Below are positions 17,716 through 26,642 of a stretch of 64,000 nucleotides of DNA, in pieces. The stretch's first letter is position 1. Each line of letters starts with the position of its first letter. Below the pieces are notes generated by a model that ran no database searches, was not told the origin of the DNA, and saw nothing but the letters and a program-made list of their open reading frames with translations. The position numbers and the translations under genes are program-made. The stretch lies in the NCBI GenBank assembly GCA_963695105.1, contig CAVOGC010000010.1, forward strand, positions 62,001 to 126,000. The letters run 5' to 3'. This DNA comes from Competibacter sp963695105 (lineage in GTDB: Bacteria > Pseudomonadota > Gammaproteobacteria > Competibacterales > Competibacteraceae).

Positions 17716-18567
17716 CTAGCGCAACACCACGGTCTTGCCGCCGTTCAGGAACACCCGTCGTTCCAGGTAATAATGAATCGCCCGGGCCAGTACGATGTTT
17801 TCGATGTCGCGGCCGACCGCCGCCAGGTGTTCCGGGCCGTGCGCGTGGTCCACGCGCTCCACTTCCTGCTCGATGATCGGCCCTTCGTCCAGGTTGGCGG
17901 TGACGTAGTGGGCGGTGGCCCCGATCAGCTTCACCCCGCGGTTGTGGGCCTGATGGTAGGGTTTGGCGCCCTTGAAGCCCGGCAGAAAGGAATGGTGGAT
18001 GTTGATCGCCCGCCCTTCCAGCGCCTGGCACAGTTCCGGCGACAGGATCTGCATGTAGCGAGCGAGGATCACCAGTTCGGTTCGGGTCTGCTCGACCAGG
18101 TCCAGAATCCGCCGCTCCTGCTCCGGCTTGGTCGCCGCCGTCACCGGCAGATGGTGGTAGGGAATCGCGTGCCAATCGGCCAGATGCGCCAGCTCCCGAT
18201 GGTTGGAAACGATGGCGGCGATCTCCATCGGCAGCGCCCCGGTGCGGTGCCGGTACAGCAGATCGTTCAGGCAATGCTCGGCCTTGGACACCAGAACCAT
18301 CACCCGCGGCGGTCGGCGCCGGTCGTACAGGCGCCAGTCCATCTCGAACTGCCGGGCCAGCGGGGTGAAATGCTCCAGCAGCGCCGGTTCGGTCGCTTCG
18401 TCCAGATCGAACACCAGGCGCATGAAAAACCGGCCGGACTCGGTGTCGCTGAACTGGCTGGATTCGACGATATTGCCACGATGGGCCGCCAGCACACCGG
18501 ACACGGCGGCCACGATCCCCACCCGGTCGGGGCAGGCGATGGTCAGGATATAGCGAAGGATGGGCAT
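17716..18567 (-). CDS. purU: Formyltetrahydrofolate deformylase
   Basis: Hydrolyses 10-formyl-THF to THF and formate, feeding formate to PurT and balancing one-carbon pools; 283 aa. An N-terminal ACT domain (about 1-85, ILTIACPDRVGIVAAVSGVL) is followed by a formyltransferase domain with the catalytic Asn/His/Asp triad in NIHHSFLPGF, the His-containing IGATAHYV and NLDEGPIIEQ. The ACT domain distinguishes it from PurN. It is the second-last gene of the minus-strand group moaB-rssA-purU-safE. Confidence 0.96.
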   Translation of the reverse strand: MPILRYILTIACPDRVGIVAAVSGVLAAHRGNIVESSQFSDTESGRFFMRLVFDLDEATEPALLEHFTPLARQFEMDWRLYDRRRPPRVMVLVSKAEHCLNDLLYRHRTGALPMEIAAIVSNHRELAHLADWHAIPYHHLPVTAATKPEQERRILDLVEQTRTELVILARYMQILSPELCQALEGRAINIHHSFLPGFKGAKPYHQAHNRGVKLIGATAHYVTANLDEGPIIEQEVERVDHAHGPEHLAAVGRDIENIVLARAIHYYLERRVFLNGGKTVVLR

Positions 18568-18624
18568 GGAGATTTCAGCAGGGTTGCGCGAAAGAGGGCG
18601 GATTGTAGGCGAAATCGCAGCCCG

Positions 18625-19557
18625 TCACCCCGGCTTTTCCGCCGGGTGCAGGGTCTCGCGCAGCAGCGGCAGGTGCAGTCGCACGCAATCCATGCCGGCG
18701 ATGATTCCTTCGCTGGCGCGGTCGAAATCCATCAGTCCCAGATGCGCCAGGCGCGGCGCCAGCACCACATCCGGCGGGTCGCCCGCCATCCGCGCCCGGG
18801 TGATGCGGTCCTGCATGATGTTGATCGAGCCGGCCATCACGTCGAACAGGCTCGGCGGCTCGTCTTCTTCCTTCCCCTCCGGCTCCTCCGGCGGCGACAG
18901 CCGGTCGTGCAGATTCCCCAATACCGCCTGCCAGCCGGCGCTCAGCCGCGTCAGCAGGGGGCTGGATCTGAGCAGGCGCATCGGTCGTTCGCCGAAATGC
19001 CGGCCAACGATGTTGCCGTTCAAATTCACCGCGATCACCTGCTCCGCGCCCAGCGCCCGGCACAACGACACCGGCAGCGGGTCCACCAGTCCGCCGTCCA
19101 CCAGCCAGCGCTCCTGAAACCGCACCGGGCTGAACAGTCCTGGCAGGGCGATGGAGGCACGCACCGCCTCCAGCAGCGAACCATTCTGAAACCACACCTC
19201 ACGGCCGGTCTGCAAATCGGTGGCCACCGCGCCGAACGGCTTGGCCAGGCTCTCGATCCGCGCGTCTCCGACCCGCTCGCCGAAGGCGCGCATCAGCCGT
19301 TCGCCTTCCACGCCGCCGAGGCGCACGTCCATGTAGCGGATGATTTCCCACCAGTCGATCTGCGAAACCCACTCTTCCAACTGGTCCAGCCGGTCGCTGG
19401 CGTAGGCCGCGCCGACCAGCGCGCCGATCGAAGTACCCGCCACCACGTCCGGGACGATGCCGGCCTGTTCCAGCGCCCGCAGGACGCCGATGTGCGCCCA
19501 GCCGCGGGCCGAGCCGCTGCCGAGCGCGATGCCGAGCCGGGGCTTACGCGACCGCAT
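18625..19557 (-). CDS. Patatin-like phospholipase, RssA family
   Basis: Patatin-fold acyl hydrolase, 310 aa. The oxyanion loop GSGSARGWAHIG lies at the N-terminus, the nucleophile elbow is GTSIG (Ser about 43), and the catalytic Asp is in LVDGGLVDPLP. No signal peptide or membrane helix, so it is probably cytoplasmic or peripheral. RssA-family proteins are predicted serine esterases with no firm physiological substrate. Its first 14 bp overlap the end of moaB. Confidence 0.88.
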   Translation of the reverse strand: MRSRKPRLGIALGSGSARGWAHIGVLRALEQAGIVPDVVAGTSIGALVGAAYASDRLDQLEEWVSQIDWWEIIRYMDVRLGGVEGERLMRAFGERVGDARIESLAKPFGAVATDLQTGREVWFQNGSLLEAVRASIALPGLFSPVRFQERWLVDGGLVDPLPVSLCRALGAEQVIAVNLNGNIVGRHFGERPMRLLRSSPLLTRLSAGWQAVLGNLHDRLSPPEEPEGKEEDEPPSLFDVMAGSINIMQDRITRARMAGDPPDVVLAPRLAHLGLMDFDRASEGIIAGMDCVRLHLPLLRETLHPAEKPG

Positions 19558-20089
19558 GACTGCCGCCTCCCTGTCCTTCCCGCAGGCGCGGCAACAGCTC
19601 GACCAGATTGCAGGGTCGGGTGCGGGCGTCCAACTGCGCTTGCAGGATGCGATCCCAGCCGGTGCGGCAGGCCCCGGTCGAACCGGGCAGGCAGAAAACG
19701 AAAGTGGCGTTGGCCAGTCCGCCCAGCGCCCGCGATTGCAGGGTGGAGGCGCCGATCTCCTCCCAGGACAACATCCGAAACAGCTCGCCGAAGCCGGTAA
19801 TCTCCTTGTCCAGCAACGGCCGAATCGCCTCGGGCGTGCTGTCGCGGCCGGTCATGCCGGTGCCGCCGGTGATCAGCACCACTTGCACCGCCGGATCGGC
19901 GATCCAGCCCGATACCACCGCCCGGATACGGTAGATATCGTCGGGCGCGAGAGCCCGGTCGGCCAGCCGGTGACCGGCGGCGCTCAGCCGTGCCGCCAAG
20001 GTTTGACCGGAGGCGTCGTCCGCCAAGGTCCGGGTATCGGACACAGTCAGCACCGCAATCGCCAGCGGCAGAAATTCACGTTCGTTCAT
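19544..20089 (-). CDS. moaB: Molybdenum cofactor biosynthesis protein B
   Basis: MoaB/MogA-type molybdopterin adenylyltransferase family, about 181 aa. Signatures: AVLTVSDTRTLADDASG near the N-terminus, VVLITGGTGMTGRDSTPEA with the conserved GGTG loop, and the C-terminal CLPGSTGACRTGWD. In E. coli MogA is the active adenylyltransferase and MoaB the less clear paralogue; the sequence is MoaB-like. The ATG at 20089 is preferred because GGGG about 8-9 nt upstream can serve as a ribosome site; an in-frame GTG at 20098 would add three residues. It reads away from the divergent hsp20 gene. Confidence 0.92.
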   Translation of the reverse strand: MNEREFLPLAIAVLTVSDTRTLADDASGQTLAARLSAAGHRLADRALAPDDIYRIRAVVSGWIADPAVQVVLITGGTGMTGRDSTPEAIRPLLDKEITGFGELFRMLSWEEIGASTLQSRALGGLANATFVFCLPGSTGACRTGWDRILQAQLDARTRPCNLVELLPRLREGQGGGSHAVA

Positions 20090-20133
20090 GACAGACACCC
20101 CTTGCGGCTTCGAAGAAAATCCGGCCGGAACCG

Positions 20134-20161
20134 CTTGAAATCCGGCGGGTCGGCCTCACTT
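20134..20161 (+). promoter_or_regulatory. Candidate sigma-32 (heat-shock) promoter before hsp20
   Basis: CTTGAA (20134-20139) matches the -35 consensus fully. After 14 nt, CCTCACTT (20154-20161) matches five of seven fixed -10 positions of CCCCATnT. It sits 40 bp before the hsp20 ATG and points toward it. Heat-shock control of small Hsp genes is well established; this site itself is a prediction. Confidence 0.45.
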
Positions 20162-20200
20162 TAAGCACATCGACAACTCACTTACGCGAGGCTTCCTGCC

Positions 20201-20641
20201 ATGAACCCAGCCCGTTTCGAACCCTGGCGGCACATGCATCACCTGCGCAATGAACTGGACCGGCTGTTCGAACCCTACAACGCCGGCAACGACCAATCCA
20301 GCATCGCCACCTGCGACTGGATCCCGGCGGTGGATATCAAGGAAGAGAAGGAGCGCTACGTGCTGCGCGCCGATATCCCCGGCGTGGACCCGAAGGATAT
20401 CGAGATTATCGCCGAAAACGGCATTCTGACCCTCCGTGGCAACCGTCCGGGCGAAACCCGGGAAACCCGCGCCGGCTACAGCCGGATCGAACGGCCCTGC
20501 GGCAGCTTCTACCGCCGTTTCAGTCTGCCCGACACCGCCGATCTGGCCCGAATCGCCGCTCGCAGCGCGCACGGCGTATTGGAAATCGGCATTCCCAAGT
20601 TGACCCATACCGTGTCGCGGACCGTCAAGGTCGAAGGCTGA
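20201..20641 (+). CDS. Small heat shock protein (Hsp20/alpha-crystallin family)
   Basis: ATP-independent holdase chaperone, 146 aa. The alpha-crystallin domain (about 42-135) contains DWIPAVDIKEEKERYVLRAD, IPGVDPKDIEII and the C-terminal NGILTLRG and HGVLEIGIPK signatures. The N-terminal arm is rich in aromatic and acidic residues. It heads a plus-strand proteostasis group (hsp20, cbpA-like, degQ) and is probably controlled by the sigma-32-like site just upstream. Confidence 0.95.
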   Translation: MNPARFEPWRHMHHLRNELDRLFEPYNAGNDQSSIATCDWIPAVDIKEEKERYVLRADIPGVDPKDIEIIAENGILTLRGNRPGETRETRAGYSRIERPCGSFYRRFSLPDTADLARIAARSAHGVLEIGIPKLTHTVSRTVKVEG

Positions 20642-20702
20642 ACCCGATGCCCGGCGGGGTCGCTCCCGCCGGCTGTTTCCGCCCAAACCGCCCGGAGCCG
20701 GC

Positions 20703-21647
20703 ATGAAATACAAGGATTACTATCAAATCCTCGGCGTGGTCCGCAATGCCTCGGAAGACGACATCCGCAAAGCCTACCGCCGGCTGGCGCGCAAGTATCA
20801 CCCGGATGTCAGCAAGGAAACCGAAGCCGAAGAACGCTTCAAGGAGGTCGCCGAGGCCTACGAGGTGCTGCGCGACGCCCAAAAGCGCGCCGCCTACGAC
20901 CAGCTCGGCAGCAACTGGCGGGCCGGTCAGGAGTTCCGGCCGCCGCCCGGCTGGCAGGGCGGACGGGCATCCGCCGCCGGCGGTTTCGGCGGCGACTTCA
21001 GCGACTTTTTCGAATCGCTGTTCGGCAACCTGGGGGGGCTCGGCGGCTTCGGCGGCGCGCGGGGTTTTCAGGCGGGCGGACGCGGATTCCCGGCGGGCGG
21101 CTCGGATCGAACCGTGGCGCTGGAGATCAGCCTGGAAGAGGCTTATCACGGTGGCCAGCGCGCCTTGCAGTTGCAGGCCCCGGAGATGGACGCCAGTGGC
21201 CGGGTCAGCACCCAAACTCGCACCCTGAACGTCAGGATTCCCGCTGGAGTGAGCACCGGCCAGAAAATTCGGCTGGCCGGTCAGGGCGGCGGCGGACCCG
21301 GCGGCGATCTCTATCTGAAAGTGACGATCAGGCCGCATTCGCTGTACCAGGTGAAGGGTCGCGACCTTACGCTGGAACTGCCGCTGGCGCCCTGGGAAGC
21401 GGCGCTGGGCTGCAAGGTCGAAGTGCCGACGCTGGGCGGACCGGTCACGTTGAACATCCCGGCCAACGCCCGCAACGGCCAGAAGCTGCGGTTGCGCGGT
21501 CGCGGCCTGCCCGGTCAGCCGCCCGGCGATCAACTGGCGGTGCTGCGTATCGTCAACCCGCCGGCCGATACCGAGGAAGCGCGCGAATGCTTCCGGCGCA
21601 TGGAGCGGGAACTTCCGTTCGACCCGCGCGCGTCCTGGGGGCGATGA
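20703..21647 (+). CDS. cbpA: DnaJ-class co-chaperone, CbpA-like
   Basis: Type II J-protein, 314 aa, without the zinc-finger domain of DnaJ. The N-terminal J domain (about 1-70) has YYQILGVVRNASEDDIRKAY and the HPD motif in KYHPDVSKE that stimulates DnaK. A Gly/Phe-rich linker (about 90-130) follows, then two C-terminal substrate-binding beta domains (TLNVRIPAGVSTGQKIRLAG; GPVTLNIPANARNGQKLRL). CbpA also binds curved DNA in E. coli. GGAG upstream supports the start. It lies 61 bp after hsp20; no separate cbpM modulator gene is seen. Confidence 0.93.
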   Translation: MKYKDYYQILGVVRNASEDDIRKAYRRLARKYHPDVSKETEAEERFKEVAEAYEVLRDAQKRAAYDQLGSNWRAGQEFRPPPGWQGGRASAAGGFGGDFSDFFESLFGNLGGLGGFGGARGFQAGGRGFPAGGSDRTVALEISLEEAYHGGQRALQLQAPEMDASGRVSTQTRTLNVRIPAGVSTGQKIRLAGQGGGGPGGDLYLKVTIRPHSLYQVKGRDLTLELPLAPWEAALGCKVEVPTLGGPVTLNIPANARNGQKLRLRGRGLPGQPPGDQLAVLRIVNPPADTEEARECFRRMERELPFDPRASWGR

Positions 21648-21722
21648 CGCCGTAACGCGAACGCCGGCCGTTTCCTTGCCTAAGATTACCGAAGGTCGTT
21701 TAAGAAAGAGAGTCTTCGCCGC

Positions 21723-23099
21723 ATGAACAGCCAACGCCATCTCTTGTCGGTAGCCCTGCTGGTTTTGGGTCTCGCCGCCGCCGTTCCGCCGCCGGCGCCA
21801 GCCGCCCTGCCCGCCATGGTGGAGGGCCAGCCGCTGCCGACCTTGGCGCCGATGCTGGAGCAGGCCACGCCGGCGGTGGTCAACATCGCCACCGAAAACC
21901 GGGTGCAACTGCGCCGCAACCCGCTGCTGGACGATCCTTTCTTTCGCCACTTCTTCAACATCCCCGACCGGCCGCGCGAGCGCCGGGCGCAAAGCGTCGG
22001 TTCCGGCGTGGTGGTGGACGCCCGCCGTGGTTACGTCATCACCAACCACCATGTGGTCGATGGGGCCGATACCATCACCGTCACCCTGCGCGACGGCCGC
22101 CAGCTCGAAGCCAAGGTGATCGGCTCCGATTCGGAAAGCGACGTGGCGGTGATCCAGGTGCCCGCCCGCAACCTCACCGCGCTGCCGCTGGCGGATTCCG
22201 ACCGGCTGCGGGTCGGCGACTTCGTGGTGGCCATTGGCAATCCGTTCGGGCTGGGTCAGACCGTGACCTCGGGCATCGTCAGCGCCCTGGGTCGCACCGG
22301 CCTGGGCATCCAGGGCTACGAGGATTTCATCCAGACCGACGCCTCCATCAATCCCGGCAACTCCGGTGGCGCGTTGGTCAACCTGCGCGGCGAACTGGTC
22401 GGCGTCAACACCGCCATCATCGCGCCCGGTGGCGGCAACGTCGGCATCGGTTTCGCCATTCCGGCCAACATGGTGTCGCGGCTGATGGAACAGATCGTCG
22501 CCCATGGCTCGGTGCGGCGCGGCCAGTTGGGCGTATCGGTGCAGGATCTCACGCCGGATCTGGCTCGGGCTTTCAGACTGCCCGCCAGTCAGGGCGCGGT
22601 CATCGCCCAGGTCAGCCCCCGTTCCGCCGCCGCCAAGGCCGGGCTGAAAGAGGGCGACGTGGTGCTGCGGGTCAACGAGCGACCGATTCGCGACGGCGGG
22701 GGCCTGCGCAACGCCATCGGCCTGCTGGAGGTCGGCGAGGCGGTGCGATTGGAAATCCTGCGGGATGGCAAGCCGCTCACCATCGACGCCAAGGTGGGCG
22801 AGTACGTGCCGGCCAAGGCCGAGGGCGACGACATCCACCCGCGGCTGGCCGGCGCCGTGTTCGAGGACATCAGCCCGAATTCGCCGCTGGCGGGTCGCGC
22901 GCAGGGGGTGCTGGTCGCCCGGGTCGAATCCGGCAGCCCCGCCGCCCGCGCCGGCCTGCGCTCGAACGATATCGTCACCGGCGTCAATCATCGGGCCGTC
23001 ACCAGCACCGACGAACTGCGCCAGCTTGCCGCGCGCGGCGACTCCCTGCTGCTCAATCTGCTGCGCGGCCAGGGCGAGTTGCTATTGGTGCTGCGCTGA
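21723..23099 (+). CDS. Periplasmic serine protease DegQ/MucD (Do family)
   Basis: HtrA-family protease of envelope quality control, 458 aa. An N-terminal signal peptide (about 1-28, LLSVALLVLGLAAAVPPP...) exports it. The trypsin-like domain has the catalytic triad His in ITNHHVVDGAD, Asp in SESDVAVIQV and Ser in NPGNSGGALVN. Two PDZ domains follow (about 265-350 and 370-458; QLGVSVQDL and the SPAARAGLRSNDIVTGVN region). Length and two PDZ domains fit DegQ/MucD. Its neighbours hsp20 and cbpA suggest a shared stress response. Confidence 0.94.
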   Translation: MNSQRHLLSVALLVLGLAAAVPPPAPAALPAMVEGQPLPTLAPMLEQATPAVVNIATENRVQLRRNPLLDDPFFRHFFNIPDRPRERRAQSVGSGVVVDARRGYVITNHHVVDGADTITVTLRDGRQLEAKVIGSDSESDVAVIQVPARNLTALPLADSDRLRVGDFVVAIGNPFGLGQTVTSGIVSALGRTGLGIQGYEDFIQTDASINPGNSGGALVNLRGELVGVNTAIIAPGGGNVGIGFAIPANMVSRLMEQIVAHGSVRRGQLGVSVQDLTPDLARAFRLPASQGAVIAQVSPRSAAAKAGLKEGDVVLRVNERPIRDGGGLRNAIGLLEVGEAVRLEILRDGKPLTIDAKVGEYVPAKAEGDDIHPRLAGAVFEDISPNSPLAGRAQGVLVARVESGSPAARAGLRSNDIVTGVNHRAVTSTDELRQLAARGDSLLLNLLRGQGELLLVLR

Positions 23100-23147
23100 A
23101 TCGGGCCACCGGGAACGACTTGCCGCCGCTCCCGGTGTTCTCCAAGC

Positions 23148-24587
23148 TCAGCGTCCCGGCTCCCCGGTTTGCAACTCCACCCGGTTCTGTTTCTGGTTGT
23201 AGCCCTGCCGGACGATGATCTCGTAATCCAGTCCGGCTTTTTCACCGGCCTGAATCTCGGCCTCGAACTGCACGGTCTGGAAATCGTGCAGGCTGGGATT
23301 CAGCCGGCCGCGGAACACCACATCGCCCGGATAGTCGCGGCGGATTTGCACCGCGATCGGCTTGCGGCTGTAGTTGCGGATGCGTTGCCGGTAAACCGCG
23401 TGCTCGTCCCAGCCCGCCACCCGGCTGTCCAGTTCCAGCTTGAGCCCGTCTTCGCCCAGCTTGCGGTAGAGGTTGCCGCCCTTGATTTGCAGCCAGAAGT
23501 TGTCGCGGTAGACCTTCTGCTTGACCAGTTCGAACACCACCGCCGGATCGACGCCCAGATTCAGTTCGATCTTGTCGCCGATGGGTACGTACTTGAGGTT
23601 CTGGGTGGTCAGATAGCTCAACCCCTCGCGGCCGTTGGCGCGAAACACCCGGATCAGGCCGTCCGGCAACGGCGTGCCGCCCAATTTCGAGGCCGCGTCG
23701 TTTTTCAGCAGGTACAGCCGCGTCAACTGGTCGCCGTATTCGCGCGGCCGGTAGCGGTACTGGACCGTCATCGGCACGGCGTCCGCCTGGAAGCTGCGCA
23801 GGCGCTTGGCCCAGCCGTTCGGCACGGTTTCGGCGCCTTCGATGGTGTAGATGAAGTATTCGCTCAGCCCTTCCTTGATAATCTCCTTGGGCGCTTCCAT
23901 CTCGGCGGAGTCATATGCGATTGCGCCGGACATCATCAACTCCGTCGGTGCTGGCGTCATCATCTTGCGGGCGGCTTTCTGGCGCAGATCGCTATATTCC
24001 TCGCGCTTGAGTTCGTTGACCCGACCGACCGGTACTTTCGCCAGTTCGGCGATTTTCTCCACCAGGTTGATGGCGCCCACCACCAGCCGCACCTGGGCGT
24101 TTTCATAATCCTCGCCGGATTGATTGCGAACCCGCACGAAGCTTTCCAGCCGCAGATATTTTTCATCGGGATCGGCGACCGCCAGATAATCCGCCGCCCA
24201 GGTGATGCCGGAGGTGAAGTAGCTGATTTCGATGGTCGCCTCGCGGTCGGCGTCGCTGTGCACGTTCCAGTACAAGGTCTGCGGCTTGTCGTGCGGGAAA
24301 GTGGTGTCGAGCACTTCCAGCCCGGTTCGGGGTTCGCGGAAGCTCAAATCCACCGAGGTCGGATCGATCAGGGTGTTGGCCCAGGAGAACTGTAAGGGGT
24401 TGACGCCCTGCTTGAAGGTCACCACCCGGGTTTCCCGCACCAGGGTTAGATCCTCGGAGTTATAGATGGTCAGTTGCACCGTGCGCCGCTCGGGCACGGT
24501 GGCGAGATCGACGTTGCGGGCCGGCAGCGCCAGCGGCAGCAGCAACCCGAACAGGCAGAGCAAACGGGCAATCCGGTTCACGATCAT
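23148..24587 (-). CDS. DUF4139-type exported protein
   Basis: Predicted periplasmic or outer-membrane-associated beta-rich protein, 479 aa, with a signal peptide (residues 1-22, ending LPLALPARN). The body contains QLTIYNSEDLTLVRETRVV, PLQFSWANTLIDPTSV, VHSDADREATIEISYFTSG and the C-terminal DYEIIVRQGYNQKQ, as in the mucoidy-inhibitor-like DUF4139 family. No biochemical function is established. The ATG at 24587 is 6 nt after the upstream gene's stop; the frame extending to 24965 is an antisense shadow. It is a paralogue of the next gene (24593-25780) and probably forms an operon or complex with it. Confidence 0.78.
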   Translation of the reverse strand: MIVNRIARLLCLFGLLLPLALPARNVDLATVPERRTVQLTIYNSEDLTLVRETRVVTFKQGVNPLQFSWANTLIDPTSVDLSFREPRTGLEVLDTTFPHDKPQTLYWNVHSDADREATIEISYFTSGITWAADYLAVADPDEKYLRLESFVRVRNQSGEDYENAQVRLVVGAINLVEKIAELAKVPVGRVNELKREEYSDLRQKAARKMMTPAPTELMMSGAIAYDSAEMEAPKEIIKEGLSEYFIYTIEGAETVPNGWAKRLRSFQADAVPMTVQYRYRPREYGDQLTRLYLLKNDAASKLGGTPLPDGLIRVFRANGREGLSYLTTQNLKYVPIGDKIELNLGVDPAVVFELVKQKVYRDNFWLQIKGGNLYRKLGEDGLKLELDSRVAGWDEHAVYRQRIRNYSRKPIAVQIRRDYPGDVVFRGRLNPSLHDFQTVQFEAEIQAGEKAGLDYEIIVRQGYNQKQNRVELQTGEPGR

Positions 24588-24592
24588 GGCGC

Positions 24593-25780
24593 TCACCACT
24601 CGTTGTTCAGGGTCAGCCGCAGGGTGTGAATCTGTTTTTGCGCCTGGCCGTCGGCGGCGCGGGCGGGCAAATTCACATGGAACAGCAATTTGTCGGCATC
24701 GCTCTTCTCGGGATCGGGTTGGCGCAGGGTGCCGTCGCCCAGTTGCCAGTCCGGATCGCGGCCATTGTCGCCGCGAATGTCGTTGCGGATCTGACGCACG
24801 CTCTCGGCGATATCCAAGGTCACGGGCGTGTCCTTGAAGTTCTCGATCTCGTATTTCAGCGTCACGTCGTGGCGATACAGATTGCCGGCGATGCGCTGGC
24901 GCTCGTTGCGATCCACGGTGCGCCGCACGCCGATGTCGCGGGCCAGGCCCAGATAGAGTTCCCATTCGTCGTCGGGTGGGGTGAACGCGCCGCGATCCTC
25001 GCCGAGGAAGGCGCTGCCACCCTTGCCGTCGTCCTGGAAGATGCGCGCCTTGCCTGCCGGCAGCGGTTCCCGGCCCAGCCGGCCGCCGGCGTTCTTGACC
25101 ACGTAGTGCATCGGCACGTTGAGTTTGTCCTGGGCGCGGTCCAGATAGCCGAATTGCACCGGGTCACAGGTGTAGGTTTTGCGCACCGGCACGGCGGCGA
25201 AGCGATCGAGCAGCACTTCCTTGGTCTCGCTCAGACCCAGTGGTTTCTCGAAACGCTCGCCGACTCCGGCCCAGAACTGGGCGGCGTCGTAGGCTTCGTT
25301 GGCGTTGTTGTTCACCCGCAGATATTGCGCCAGATTGAGGGTCTTCTCGTCGCGGTCGGCCACGGCGCGGTAGTGGAATTCCTTGCCCAGTCCGCCCAGC
25401 ACATAGCTGATCCGCATGCGGGCCGCGCCGGAGGCGCTGGCGGCCACCGACCAGACCAGGGCGGTTTCGTTCGGGGGATAACTGACCGACAGCACCTTGG
25501 CGTCCAGCACCTGCTCACCAGTCGAGGCGAGGATGCGCAGCACCAGGGTGTCGGGATCGATGCGGGTGTTGGCCCAGGAAAAATCCACCTGATTGACGCC
25601 CTTGACCAGGGGCACGATGCGTTCTTCCTCGACCAGGGCGATTTGCGCGTGATCGAGCTGGATTTCCACCCGCTCGCGCACCGGCAGCGTGGTGAGCTTG
25701 ATGCGGGCCAGCACGTCCGGCGGCGCGGCGCCGAGCAGCAGCAAAATGCCGAGCGGATACAGCAACGGGGTTCGGTTCAT
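24593..25780 (-). CDS. DUF4139-like exported protein, paralogue of the neighbour
   Basis: Exported protein of 395 aa with an N-terminal signal peptide (LLYPLGILLLLGAAPPDVLA). It aligns by eye with the downstream paralogue: VEIQLDHAQIALVEEERIVP, NQVDFSWANTRIDPDTLVL, RMRISYVLGGLGKEFHYRAV, and a middle region listing an operon-style beta sandwich. It is about 85 residues shorter. The function is unknown. It is the first gene of the two-gene minus-strand unit, next to the restriction-modification cassette border. Confidence 0.7.
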   Translation of the reverse strand: MNRTPLLYPLGILLLLGAAPPDVLARIKLTTLPVRERVEIQLDHAQIALVEEERIVPLVKGVNQVDFSWANTRIDPDTLVLRILASTGEQVLDAKVLSVSYPPNETALVWSVAASASGAARMRISYVLGGLGKEFHYRAVADRDEKTLNLAQYLRVNNNANEAYDAAQFWAGVGERFEKPLGLSETKEVLLDRFAAVPVRKTYTCDPVQFGYLDRAQDKLNVPMHYVVKNAGGRLGREPLPAGKARIFQDDGKGGSAFLGEDRGAFTPPDDEWELYLGLARDIGVRRTVDRNERQRIAGNLYRHDVTLKYEIENFKDTPVTLDIAESVRQIRNDIRGDNGRDPDWQLGDGTLRQPDPEKSDADKLLFHVNLPARAADGQAQKQIHTLRLTLNNEW

Positions 25781-25976
25781 CGGTCGCGACCTCCAAGGGT
25801 TGAGCGGGGTTCGGTATAACCATAAACGCTCGTGGCCGGTTTTGGGGGTTAACGCACCGTGAATTGGTCGCTCGGACCGATCAGGGTTCGACGTTGTCTG
25901 CTTTCAGGGTTTCAGAGGGATCGGGTCGACGAGCTTGGTTTTCATCGGTTCCGCGCGGAGTCGCCGCGAGAAAATT

Positions 25977-26642
25977 TCAAGCGTCGTCTTCGTCTTCATC
26001 TTCGTTGTCCTGGGTGGGAACAGGGGAAACGGGCAGTCCGGCAAAGTAGCGTTCGAGCTTGCGCGAGACTTCTTCCGGCGTGGTTTCACCGTCGGCCAGC
26101 TTCTCCGCAAAGGCCCTGCCGGGATGTAGGACATCCCAGGATGAGCGGTACTGGGTCGCCCGGCGATTGCCTGGGTCTTTGTTGCCGAAACCGTCGATCA
26201 CGATGTTCCAGACTGGCTTGAAGGTTTCAATCAGCATGTTCTCGCCCAAGGGAATCCAGATATCGTCAACCACCAGGCAGCGATAGTAAAAATCTTGCAG
26301 TTCCAGATTATGAGCTTGTTCGATAGAGGCGGCATGTTGTCGGAGACGGTCTCGCAGGGCTGTTCCCTTGCTCGCATCGGCGGTGATACCGCCTTTCCGT
26401 CCCCCCTTGGGGATGGCCTTGCCAACATAGATCGGCCGCCAAAATTCGTCGCTTCGGTTTGGCTTCGCGACGGGCTCGTAAGCCGGAAATGGGCCGATGT
26501 AGTAGATTGCATACACTCCGGCCCCTCGAAGTTCGGCGGTCTCGGCCAGCGCAACCACCGCTTGCGCCAACAACGCCTGGGCGACACTCTTGCCAAGATT
26601 CATTTTGTCCAGCGGATTGTACGGTGGTGTCTTTACGGTCAT
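25977..26642 (-). CDS. Eco29kI-like GIY-YIG type II restriction endonuclease
   Basis: Predicted site-specific nuclease, 221 aa. The GIY-YIG core is visible: GVYAIYYIG (42-50) and RPIYVGKA (69-76), then ALRDRLRQH with Arg99 and His103 spaced as in Eco29kI, and metal-binding Glu candidates in GENMLIETFKPVWN (133-146). Eco29kI itself cuts CCGCGG; specificity here is not proven. The C-terminus is an acidic tail EDEDEDD. The start overlaps the methyltransferase stop by 4 bp (ATGA), so it is made only after its protecting methylase. It is the last gene of the cassette. Confidence 0.87.
   Translation of the reverse strand: MTVKTPPYNPLDKMNLGKSVAQALLAQAVVALAETAELRGAGVYAIYYIGPFPAYEPVAKPNRSDEFWRPIYVGKAIPKGGRKGGITADASKGTALRDRLRQHAASIEQAHNLELQDFYYRCLVVDDIWIPLGENMLIETFKPVWNIVIDGFGNKDPGNRRATQYRSSWDVLHPGRAFAEKLADGETTPEEVSRKLERYFAGLPVSPVPTQDNEDEDEDDA

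Noticed and set aside
20625..22991. 788-codon open frame antisense to cbpA and degQ
   Set aside because: Same reason: no domain, Asp/His/Gln-rich mirror of two certain genes.
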